From Diphasiastrum complanatum (Eukaryota; Streptophyta; Lycopodiopsida; Lycopodiales; Lycopodiaceae): a stretch of 64,000 nucleotides of DNA. The stretch spans positions 51,248,195-51,312,194 of the forward strand of contig CM055097.1 in NCBI GenBank assembly GCA_029204225.1, given 5' to 3'. Below the pieces are notes generated by a model. It had not been told where the DNA came from, made no database searches, and saw only the letters and a program-made list of their open reading frames with translations. This document shows, one piece after another, positions 55,934 through 64,000 of the stretch (position 1 is its first letter; each line of letters starts with the position of its first letter). The translations under genes and the position numbers were made by a program.

Positions 55934-56592
55934 GCGTCTATTTTTCGAAGGGATGGAAGGTCCATGTTTACTACCGCCATTTTCACCTCAGCCCAGAGTA
56001 TTTTAAGGATCCTTACAAGTTTGATCCCTCAAGGTTCGAGGTAATGCTCTCGGATGTTGGTAACTTTCCATACTCATTAGACCAAATGTACAAACGAGAT
56101 CCTTCAGATGCTGCATAAGATCATTATGCCAAAATCTATAACAAATGACTAAGAAAATGATAACACCCATAAACTTCTGTTCTGGGATCCCATGCAGGTT
56201 CCTCCAAAGCCATCAACTTACACACCATTTGGCAACGGCATTAGATTGTGTCCAGGAAGCGAGATCGTGAAGTTAGAGGCTTTGTTATTCGTCCACATTC
56301 TCGTCACAACATACAAGTAAGCAAATTCTTCATCTCTTTGTGGCTATTGATTTGTGATCATACTTAAAATTGGATCACTAAGCAATACAACTTCATAGCT
56401 TCTATAAAAGCTTCTTAGAAATTCAAGAATAACTAGCTCGAAGTTTTCTTGAACTAACAGGTAGACATGTAGACTGATATGGGTTGAATTTGCAGCTGGA
56501 AGATCGTCGGGCCTGATACGGGAACCCAATACTGGCCCACTCCTCGGCCAAAAGGTGGCCTTCAACTAGAAGTCTCAAGAATCATCAAATAA
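55934..56592 (+). pseudogene. Cytochrome P450, CYP85 clan, last three exons only
   Basis: Exon 55934-56040 follows a TTTTCTTATAG acceptor and encodes VYFSKGWKVHVYYRHFHLSP and FKDPYKFDPSRFE, the K'-helix/PERF region. Exon 56198-56316 encodes [20 protein letters not shown], with the heme-binding FxxGxRxCxG and its Cys ligand. Exon 56496-56592 encodes WKIVGPDTGTQYWPTPRPKG and ends LEVSRIIK then TAA. All introns are GT-AG and phases agree. The pattern resembles CYP707/CYP90/CYP716-type enzymes, ER-anchored monooxygenases of hormone, steroid or terpenoid pathways. The membrane anchor, I-helix and ExxR exons are not seen upstream, where a copia remnant lies. It is either the 3' end of a gene with very long introns or a truncated gene; the visible exons have no lesions. 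Confidence 0.85.
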
Positions 56593-57090
56593 AGACACTC
56601 CACATAGCGATTTTGCAATACTGGCGCAGCTAACACGATTGATATGTATGTGCATAAGTGCCAAACTATGATGTTGTTACAAATCACATGATCCCAACTC
56701 TACATTTGCTCAAAAAAATTTAGTATTTATAACATGGTTCACTTGTGGCCTAATGCTTTCAAATTTTTTGATTGGATTGCCTTGCTATAATTTGGCGAAT
56801 TATTTAATGCTTTACAGGCAGCTATAGAAGGCTGGCCTCTAGAATAAGAGCATTTGAATGAAAATAATAGGGAGAGTGGATATTATCACCACTAAGATTG
56901 ATGGTTTCCAAGTAAAACAAGAGCAGATTGAACACAAAACAATTGGACTTTAGGGAAGCTAAAGTCCAATTGTGCCTCTTTGCCATCATCTTAAATTTAT
57001 TAGGCTTGTACTTAAGGAAGGTAGGGTGTCCTCAGTAGATGATGCAAAACGTTTTTTTCTTAGAAATTTTTTGTTTCTCATCTTGGGTTC
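56593..57090. other. P450 3' flank
   Basis: AT-rich DNA between the stop codon and the next copia LTR. No gene is recognised. Confidence 0.4.
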
Positions 57091-57412
57091 TGTGAAAGAT
57101 TTGAGATCCATTAAGATCCAAACCTACAATTGATCTTTGGTTTAGAAACAAGCAACTCACCAATCTTGCCAATGTAAAAGAATCAGCATCTACTCTAAGA
57201 ATGAGATGCAAACTCTAATAGATCTTGATCATACATGAATCAAAACATAAAATAATGTTGTTGTCTGTACAATTATAGTAAAATACTATATTTCACACAT
57301 GTGGATATGAAAATAGCTTTTATTGAGCATTCTACACATAGAATTGCAAGATATCACAAGTATAGTGCACCAATAGTAGAACCCAAGAGAACCATGTATA
57401 AGCATGAATGAG

Positions 57413-57491
<79 letters not shown>

Positions 57492-57792
57492 GTTTTTCTT
57501 CCCACGAGTTACATCCATTTATAACAAGTCCAAAACCTAAATTGCCACTTGGTTTCTCTCCAAAATGCAAACCCTACTATTTTGGGACTAGATTCAATTT
57601 ACCCAACATTCAAATTTGAATCTACTCAAACTCGACTTCTACATTTCCCACACTTTTCAAAAGTGTTTATTCAAATGCTTTTTAGACTAATATAACTTTG
57701 AAAAGTCAAACTCTAAGTCTAATATGACAATTGGCCTCAATTGCCAAATATACAAATATGACCAAAATAGACTAAACTAGTTGAATTTCTCA
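57091..57792 (-). repeat. Copia LTR (650-bp family) with (GA)37 expansion
   Basis: The minus strand starts TGAGAAATTCAACTAG and ends …AAATCTTTCACA. It is a diverged relative of the three LTRs to its right, about 50 bp longer because the GA tract at 57416-57489 is expanded to roughly 74 bp. It is probably a solo LTR, as no coding part is attached. Confidence 0.82.
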
Positions 57793-57817
57793 TAGGTTTT
57801 AACTGGAGAGAGAGGAC

Positions 57818-58613
57818 TGTGTTATAATTGTCAAAACTCTAGCTTTGGATTTATTATGTCATGTGTATAACTTGATCCCACACATGTGGACCTATTTCCA
57901 CATGTGGATGTTAGGCATAAATGCATTCAATTTAATTAGATAGAAAAAATCTTGATATACATATGTGTGAACTAGTGAAAAGCTAGTCAAGCTGAAAATT
58001 GCCATTTGGCAATGTTTTACTAGTTGATCAAGCATACCCTTGTGATTAATGATTATCTTCCACATGTGAGAGGTTGTTTCCATGTGTGTACATATCTGGA
58101 AAATATCAATAGATGATCATAGGACTTGATTATGTAAGCTACTAGAAGCTAGGAAAATTTCTTCAAATCAAGGAAAATCAAGGTTAGGCAGTGGCATCAA
58201 ATTAAGAATCAAGGAGGTGGCTGCTTATCTAGCATTGATTGGTGGATTTGAAGGTGATGTGGCATTCACACACGTGCCAGGTCTGTTGAGTCAGCATATC
58301 AGGTCAAAATGTACTTGATCTATATATAGATGATCTTGATTTTGAGGCAAATCCATGTTGTTTTCACCATTTGTGTTCCAATTTTATGCATTGAATGCTA
58401 TCAATAGTTAAAGTACTTTACTCTCTTTCCACTGTTCGGTGTGAGGCCGCCCATCCACTTAATTGATCAATTAATTGCGGCTCTTGCTAGTTAAGTGCAT
58501 TTTTTTGATCTAGATCAAGATCTAATCAATAGATTTGTGAAAGATCAATAGAACTAGCATCCAACACCTCGATTGAAGATCCATTTATGGTCCTAAAATC
58601 AGAAAAATCAACA
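57818..58613 (+). repeat. Copia LTR, G-box family, plus strand
   Basis: A 796-bp LTR from TGTGTTATAATTG to …AAAATCAACA, followed by TGGTATCA, the first eight bases of a tRNA-Met primer site cut off by the next LTR. It has CACACATGTG and CACATGTGG pairs near 57.88 and 58.06 kb, CACACGTG near 58.27 kb and a TATATATA near 58.32 kb, in the same order as the LTR at 23425-24274. A purine run before its start may be a PPT. Confidence 0.7.
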
Positions 58614-58631
58614 TGGTATCAACCATGTTGA

Positions 58632-59285
58632 TGTGAAGGATTACAGATCATTCAAGATCCAACCCATGTCCCTAATCTCTGGTTACAATAAGGAGCAAAC
58701 CAACAATCCTGCCAATGTAAAAAAAACAGCATCTACATACAAAATGAGATGCAAACTCTAAGAGATATTGATCAAACATGAACCAAAACATAAAATATGT
58801 TTGTTATCCATACAATTACAGTACCCTACTATATTTCACACATGTGAAACCAAAAATAGCAAAATATGAGCATTCTACACACAAGATTGCAAGATATCAC
58901 CAAGATAGTGCACCAATGAGTAGTAGAACCCAAAGAGAACCATGTATAATGATGAAATGAGAGAGAGAAGAGAGAAGATGTGTCTCTCCATGAGCTACAT
59001 CCTTTTATAGAGTTTCCAAACCCTATTTGGCCACTTGGCTTTCCCTCCAAAATGTAAACCCTACTATTTTTGGGTCTAGATTCAATGTACCCAAAGTTCA
59101 AATTTGAATCTCTCCCAAACTCGGCTACCGATTGTCCCACACTTTCAAAAAGTGTTTATTGAATGTATTTTATACTAATATAACTTCAAAAAGTTTATCT
59201 ATAAGTCTAAAATGAGTTTTGGTCTCATATTGACAATTTACCAAAATATGACTAAACTAGACTAAACTAGCTGAAATCTCTCACA
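58632..59285 (-). repeat. Copia LTR A (650-bp family)
   Basis: 654 bp; the minus strand runs TGTGAGAGATTTCAGC … GAAATCCTTCACA. It is highly similar to LTR B and of equal length. Immediately upstream (minus strand) is a PPT (GAAGAGGGTG-type), so this is a 3' LTR. Confidence 0.9.
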
Positions 59286-59564
59286 CACCCTCTTCAACTA
59301 GTTTTGGCATAGTTTTGACAATAGAGCTTTGATCCAACTTTAGAATGATCTCCACCCTAAGTATAGATCTCCTTTATAAGGTTCTAAAGTATTTTTTATA
59401 ATTGATATAGAGAATAGTGTCCAAATTGGATGCTTCACTATTTCTTACATCAATTTTACACATCAAGATAAGAACCAAACATAATGTGAATGAAATGATT
59501 CCTCCATGCTTCAAACTTTGAACTCTTTGGAAAATTATAGCAACCAAACAATAAATGTGAGTGT
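59286..59564 (-). pseudogene. 3' stub of a second gag-only copia copy
   Basis: PPT plus about 90 bp that match the 3' end of the internal region at 60219-60310 (minus strand …ATCATTCTAAAGTTGGATC). The similarity stops at about 59.38 kb. The rest (59386-59564) is unassigned. This shows that the unusual 3' internal end of the gag-protease element is shared by another copy. Confidence 0.7.
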
Positions 59565-60218
59565 TGTGAAGGATTTCAGATCATTCAAGATCCAATCCAT
59601 GTCCCAAATCTTTGGTTACAATAAGGAGCAAACCAACAATCCTACCAATGTAGAAAAATCAGCATCTACATACAAAATGAGATGCAAACTCTAAGAGATA
59701 CTGATCAAACATGAACCAAAACATAAAATAGGGTTGCTATTCGTACAATTACAGTACCCTACTATATTTCACACTTGTGGAACCGAAAATAGCAATAAAT
59801 GAGCATTCTACACACAAGATTGCAAGATAACACCAAGATAGTGCACCAATGAGTAGTAGAACCCAAAGAGAACCATGTATAATGATGACATGAGAGATAG
59901 AAGAGAGAAGATGTGTCTCTACATAAGTTACATCCTTTTATAGAGTTTCCAAACCCTATTTGGCCACTTGGCTTTCCCTCCAAAATGTAAACCCTACTAT
60001 TTTTGGGTCTAGATTCAATGTACCCAAAGTTCAAATTTGAATCTCTCTCAAACTTGACTACCAACTTTCCCACACTTTCAAAAAGTGTTTATTGAATGTG
60101 TTTTGGACTAATGTAACTTCAAAAAGTTTATCTCTAAGTCTAAAATTAGTTTTGGCCTCTTATTGACAATTTACCAAAATATGACTAAACTAGACTAAAC
60201 TAGTTGAAATCTCTCACA
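59565..60218 (-). repeat. Copia LTR B (3' LTR of gag-protease element)
   Basis: 654 bp from TGTGAGAGATTTCAACTAG (minus strand) to …GAAATCCTTCACA. It abuts the PPT AAGAGGGAG at 60219-60228. GA-rich tract near 59.89 kb. Confidence 0.92.
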
Positions 60219-61806
60219 CTCCCTCTTCAACTAGTTTTGACATAGTTTTGACAATAGAACTTTGATCCAACTTTAGAATGATCTCCATCCTAAGTATAGA
60301 TCTCCTTTTCTTACCTTTTGCATGCTTGCACTTTCCATGAAGAACCATTGAAACACCATCGTTATCCTCAAGACTAGCCAAGTTAGCACAAAGATGAACA
60401 TCTCCAAGAAGCATATTAGATCTAGACCTAGATCTAGCATAAGGAAGCTTGTTAGACTTTTCATAAGATCCACCAATCTTATTGATGATAAAAGGTAACT
60501 TTGGAAAGTTGAGACCAATCTGCTTTTCCATTCCATCCTTTTTGTTAGCCATAACAAAAGCATCAAGATTGAAAAGTCTACCTTGTCTATTGCCCCTAGC
60601 AACCAAGATTTCTTCCTTTGTAATGAAACAAGCATCACCACCAAACTTTACCATGTATCCTTTCTTTATCATTTGACCAACACTTAGCAGATTCTTTGAA
60701 AGTGAAGGAATGTAAAGAACACCATCAAGTCTTGCTTTCCTATTAGTAGAGAGACAAATAGGAATTGAACCAATACCTTCAATCACACACTCACCACCAT
60801 TGGCCATGTGAATTGCTTTCTTGGCTCCATCATAAGTGACCAAAGAAGTAAAGAACTTCTTGTGACTAGTCATGTGTGAACTAGATCCACTATCAATCCA
60901 CCATGAATCTTTGTCATCTTCACTTGATATTGGACTTGAAGAACACATCAAAAGAGAATCACAACCACCTAGATCCTCATCATTAGTAGTAAAGTTGATT
61001 TGCTTGTAACCTTCATCTCTTTGCTTATTCAAACATTCATTTGCAAAATGACCTTTGATTCCACAATAAAAGCATTTCAAGTTAGACTTATCTTTCTTTT
61101 TGCCAAAAGAAGAAGTCTCACCTTGATCTTGCCCTTTAGACCACTTGCCTTTGCCTTTTCCCTTGAACTTGCCTTTGATGAACATAGCATCCTCTTCATA
61201 ATGAGATGTCGATGTAGATCCACTGCCTCTTGATTGAAGCCTATAATCCTCATTCACCAAGATCTCTTGCAAATTCACAATACTTGGCAAAGTCTTTTGA
61301 ATAGCAAAACTTTGAACAAGATTAGCATGATCATGCAACAAGCCATTAAGTATAACTTGAACAAGTTCTACCTCCTTAATGCTTTCATCAATACATGCTA
61401 ACTCATCAGTGAATGCTTTAACCCTCAAACCAAAAGCATGAGTACTCTCTTCCCTCTTTTGCAAACTTTGAAAGATTTTCCTCCTAAGAGTATGCATTCT
61501 TGATGTAGACTTGGATTCATAAAGCTTCTTCAAAGCTTCCCAAGCCTCCAAAGATGATGTGCACTTACCAACTTCCTTGAGAAGTTCATTGGTAACATTC
61601 ATCTTGATCATGTGTAGAGCTTTCTTTGCTCTCTTGTCATACCTCACTTGATCTTGTTGAGTTGCTGGTCTCTCCTCCAAACCTACAACAATATCCATCA
61701 ACTCATTCATCTCCAATAAGGACTCCATCCTCACCTTCCAAGTAGAATAGTTGATTGAGGTAAGCCTATCATTGCCTTCCAGCATGAATCCACCACTTGT
61801 AGCCAT
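60214..61806 (-). CDS. Gag-protease-only copia derivative ORF
   Basis: An uninterrupted minus-strand frame of 530 codons from MATSGGFMLEGNDRLTS (an in-frame upstream Met lies at 61875). Gag motifs: YSTWKVRMESLLEMNELMD, KMNVTNELLKEVGKC, LYESKSTSRMHTLRR, VQVILNGLLHDHANL. Then a basic region, the knuckle CFYCGIKGHFANEC, protease WWIDSGSSSHMTSHK and pre-integrase-like GRLFNLDAF. Integrase, RT and RNase H are absent. Instead about 95 codons of unfamiliar sequence follow (GLNFPKLPFIINKIGG, ARSRSRSNMLLGDVHL, KHAKGKKRRSIL), ending at a TGA that lies inside the first bases of the 3' LTR. PBS and LTR are present at both ends. I infer a non-autonomous element that can supply Gag and protease; the intact frame suggests recent activity or selection. 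Confidence 0.88.
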   Translation of the reverse strand: MATSGGFMLEGNDRLTSINYSTWKVRMESLLEMNELMDIVVGLEERPATQQDQVRYDKRAKKALHMIKMNVTNELLKEVGKCTSSLEAWEALKKLYESKSTSRMHTLRRKIFQSLQKREESTHAFGLRVKAFTDELACIDESIKEVELVQVILNGLLHDHANLVQSFAIQKTLPSIVNLQEILVNEDYRLQSRGSGSTSTSHYEEDAMFIKGKFKGKGKGKWSKGQDQGETSSFGKKKDKSNLKCFYCGIKGHFANECLNKQRDEGYKQINFTTNDEDLGGCDSLLMCSSSPISSEDDKDSWWIDSGSSSHMTSHKKFFTSLVTYDGAKKAIHMANGGECVIEGIGSIPICLSTNRKARLDGVLYIPSLSKNLLSVGQMIKKGYMVKFGGDACFITKEEILVARGNRQGRLFNLDAFVMANKKDGMEKQIGLNFPKLPFIINKIGGSYEKSNKLPYARSRSRSNMLLGDVHLCANLASLEDNDGVSMVLHGKCKHAKGKKRRSILRMEIILKLDQSSIVKTMSKLVEEGV

Positions 61807-62396
61807 GTTGCAATGATCTGATCTTCTTCTTTCAACCTGTTCCAATGCACAAATCACTCTCTTGAATGTCAACAAATGAACTCAAGTATAAATCACAAAG
61901 ATATGGAACCTCTCAAATCTCTTCTAGCACTTCTAACTAGAAAATCAACACATGGAATAGTGAAATCTTGGTCAACCTATGATCTATCCTCAATCTAATG
62001 ATTCTTGCCACTTCCTAAGATTGAAACACACTCAAATGAAGTTCAGTAACCTCACAAACTAAAGATCTAATCAAAATTAGGGTTTTGACAAAATCACAAA
62101 AATTTGAATATCTTAAATTCTACATGCAATTTCTAGAAACTTGATATATCTTCTTGTAGACTCCAATAAGACGTTCATAATGCACCAAATATCATCTAAA
62201 TCCAGTAAACCAAGTGTTAAATTGGAATTAATCAAGTATATAACCCTATATTGAGTTTTGATCTACAAAATTTCAATTCTACACATGCAAAAATGTTGAT
62301 TTTTGAGTAGACATCAATCTAGCATGCTCTAGCATTGGTAACTCCTCCAAATCCTTGCTAAAGATGACTGATCCTTTCATAACCTAAAACACAAGA
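61807..62396 (-). other. Leader of the gag-protease element
   Basis: About 590 bp between primer site and gag start, minus strand. No gene. Confidence 0.6.
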
Positions 62397-62408
62397 GCTC
62401 TGATACCA
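62397..62408 (-). promoter_or_regulatory. Copia primer binding site, initiator tRNA-Met type
   Basis: Minus-strand TGGTATCAGAGC, directly after the LTR's CA end. Confidence 0.93.
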
Positions 62409-62969
62409 TGTGAAGGATTTCAGATCATTCAAGATCCAATCCATGTCCCAAATCTTTGGCTACAATAAGGAGCAAACCAACAAACCTACCAATGTAGAAA
62501 AATCAGCATCTACATACAAAATGAGATGCAAACTCTAAGAGATACTGATCAAACATGAACCGGAACATAAAATATGGTTGATATCCGTAAATTACAGTAC
62601 CCTACTATATTTCACACTTCTAGAACCAAAAATAGAAATAAATGAGCATTCTACACACAAGATTGCAAGATAACACCAAGATAGTGCACCAATGAGTAGT
62701 AGAACCAAAAGAGAACCATGTATAATGATGAGATGAGAGATAGAAGAGAGAAGATGTGTCTCTCCAGGAGTTACATCCTTTTATAGAGTTTCCAAACCCT
62801 ATTTGGCCACTTGGCTTTCCCTCCAAAATGTAAACCCTACTATTTTTGGGTCTAGATTCAATGTACCCAAAGTTCAAATTTGAATCTTTCTCAAACTCGA
62901 CTACCAACTTTTCCACACTTTCAAAAAGTGTTTATTGACCCATATCTTGACAATTTGCACACATTCACA
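62409..62969 (-). repeat. Copia LTR C (5' LTR of gag-protease element)
   Basis: 561 bp; about 530 bp match LTR B well. Its outer ~30 bp (minus strand TGTGAATGTGTGCAAATT) differ, and about 90 bp present in LTR B are missing, so the U3 end is rearranged. No target-site duplication with the LTR B side was found. Confidence 0.82.
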
Positions 62970-63888
62970 TGAAATAGCTCAAACATGAGATAGAACAAGT
63001 AAAGTAAACTTGAACAATACTTCCTTGCTGCTCCTTTGACTTACTTGAGTCTTCAATAAGCCGCAAAAATAGATCCATAACATCTTTGCTAAATAACCTT
63101 CCTTTGATGCTCTTCACTAGTTCCAAATTGCCACCTTTCCTTTTGTGTTGTTGAAGCCCTTTGAGACCAACCTCTTGATCTTCCTCTTGACCATCAAAGT
63201 CATTGAACAAACTTTGTTTTCTAGATCCATTACTTGATTTTTCAGTATGAAAACCATGAGAACCAATATCCACTTGCATAGCATCATCTACACAAGAAAA
63301 TTCTCCAAAACATGTGAGTAAAGCAAAGTGAGTCACTTCCACTTGCTTACCTTTCTCTTGAACATCAAATATATCAAAGATATGAATATCTTTAGACCTG
63401 AGCCTCTGAAAATACTCCCTCTCAAACATATGATCTAGATCCAACAAGAACTCATCAATGCTTGATCTGGAATTTCCACGAAGGTTAGTGAAAACAATGT
63501 CACCAATGTCACCATCATAAATCAAAAGATAAATTCCAAACTTTCCATCCAACATGAAGTAGAGTAGGTGAATATGAGTATCAAACCTAATAAATCCAGC
63601 CTTCTTGAGTCCATAACAAACCTCAATAAGCTCACCAATAAAATCTCCCTTGCCTTGAAGAAATCGCCTCTCGATTTGCTCCATGTAGTCTTCTCCAACC
63701 AACCTTTTGCCATCTCGATCATGAATTATCAATTCATAACCCAAGAATCCTTTGAGTTGATGAAGAGATGTGAGATACATGCCTTGGATCTTCCCAAGAA
63801 CCAATCTTCCATTGCTCTTTCCTTCATAAGACTCCCTCTTAATGATTGCATCATAAGAAGTAGAAACCCCAAAAACATTAGAAGCCAT
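62965..63888 (-). CDS. Orphan 307-codon reading frame, unknown
   Basis: Minus-strand frame from MASNVFGVSTSYDAIIKRES to SISCLSYFM. It is mixed in character: an N-terminal half with globular look (LKGFLGYELIIHDRDGKRLV, FIRFDTHIHLLYFMLDG), then a charged C-terminal half (NDFDGQEEDQEVGLKG, HKRKGGNLELVKSIKGR). I recognise no domain, signal peptide or membrane segment. Its stop codon is formed by the first bases of LTR C (TGTGA), so the LTR probably inserted into or next to a longer coding region. It could be part of another retroelement or a truncated host gene. No intron signs. Confidence 0.4.
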   Translation of the reverse strand: MASNVFGVSTSYDAIIKRESYEGKSNGRLVLGKIQGMYLTSLHQLKGFLGYELIIHDRDGKRLVGEDYMEQIERRFLQGKGDFIGELIEVCYGLKKAGFIRFDTHIHLLYFMLDGKFGIYLLIYDGDIGDIVFTNLRGNSRSSIDEFLLDLDHMFEREYFQRLRSKDIHIFDIFDVQEKGKQVEVTHFALLTCFGEFSCVDDAMQVDIGSHGFHTEKSSNGSRKQSLFNDFDGQEEDQEVGLKGLQQHKRKGGNLELVKSIKGRLFSKDVMDLFLRLIEDSSKSKEQQGSIVQVYFTCSISCLSYFM

Positions 63889-64000
63889 GAAAAAATGATT
63901 AGTACCTTAAACATAAGGATGATAGAAGTAAAAAAAAATTTCAAACAAGAACTTATACTCGATTTTTTAGGTAATGACTCATATGATAATAATTCTTCCT
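63889..64000. other. Window edge, no feature
   Basis: AT-rich DNA upstream of the orphan frame. A further frame (63944-63729, minus) overlaps it and is likely a shadow. Confidence 0.3.

Noticed and set aside
59565-62969. Target-site duplication for the gag-protease element
   Set aside because: The five bases beside LTR B (AGTGT) and beside LTR C (TGAAA) do not match. LTR C's outer end is rearranged, so none is claimed.

Overview
This is nuclear DNA of a land plant with a large, repeat-choked genome. The evidence is one spliced SABATH-family methyltransferase gene, the last three exons of a plant CYP85-clan cytochrome P450 with canonical GT-AG introns, and a dense mosaic of plant Ty1/copia and Ty3/gypsy LTR retrotransposons. 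The copia primer sites match plant initiator tRNA-Met and the gypsy sites match plant tRNA-Asp. I cannot name the species. The SABATH protein reads to me more like non-flowering-plant members of the family than like typical angiosperm ones, but that is a weak inference. No prokaryotic features, tRNA, rRNA or CRISPR array were seen.

Layout. 0-3.8 kb: two 5'-truncated copia pol remnants (+). 4-9.3 kb: a gypsy RT scrap, a gypsy gag pseudogene (-) with its PBS and LTR, and a head-to-head gypsy LTR end/PBS/leader (+). 9.3-14.9 kb: unassigned DNA, three telomere-type repeats and an 798-bp copia LTR (-). 14.9-16.9 kb: a gypsy LTR (+) with tRNA-Asp PBS and a repetitive leader. 17.5-20.4 kb: dispersed repeats and a decayed Ulp1-like (C48) protease gene (-) whose catalytic Cys and Asp are replaced. 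20.6-23.4 kb: three gypsy LTR copies (-) with leader and gag remnant. 23.4-28.1 kb: the best copia element (+), with LTR, PBS, gag and pol. 28.1-34.2 kb: gypsy and copia scraps in both orientations. 34.2-36.4 kb: four different degenerate short-period arrays in a row. 37.4-38.9 kb: the SABATH gene, the only intact gene. 39-42 kb: duplications and LTR-like DNA. 42-44.4 kb: a copia derivative (-) in which gag-protease is fused in frame to RNase H. 44.4-47.6 kb: two tail-to-tail decayed genes, possibly one DNA transposon that I cannot name. 47.7-52.4 kb: simple and tandem repeats, poly-C and (CT)83. 53.2-55.3 kb: a copia remnant (+) with a 659-bp 3' LTR. 55.9-56.6 kb: P450 3' exons. 57-63 kb: a cluster of related copia LTRs (-) around a gag-protease-only element. 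63-63.9 kb: an orphan 307-codon reading frame.

How it fits together. The host genes are an island (SABATH) and a fragment (P450) in a sea of nested, mostly dead retroelements. Recurrent themes are (1) a paired CACGTG/CACATG palindrome motif kept across diverged copia LTRs, (2) repeated loss of the integrase and/or RT portion while gag-protease stays readable, and (3) nonsense changes of the TGG-to-TGA and CGA-to-TGA type, as expected from deamination of methylated DNA.
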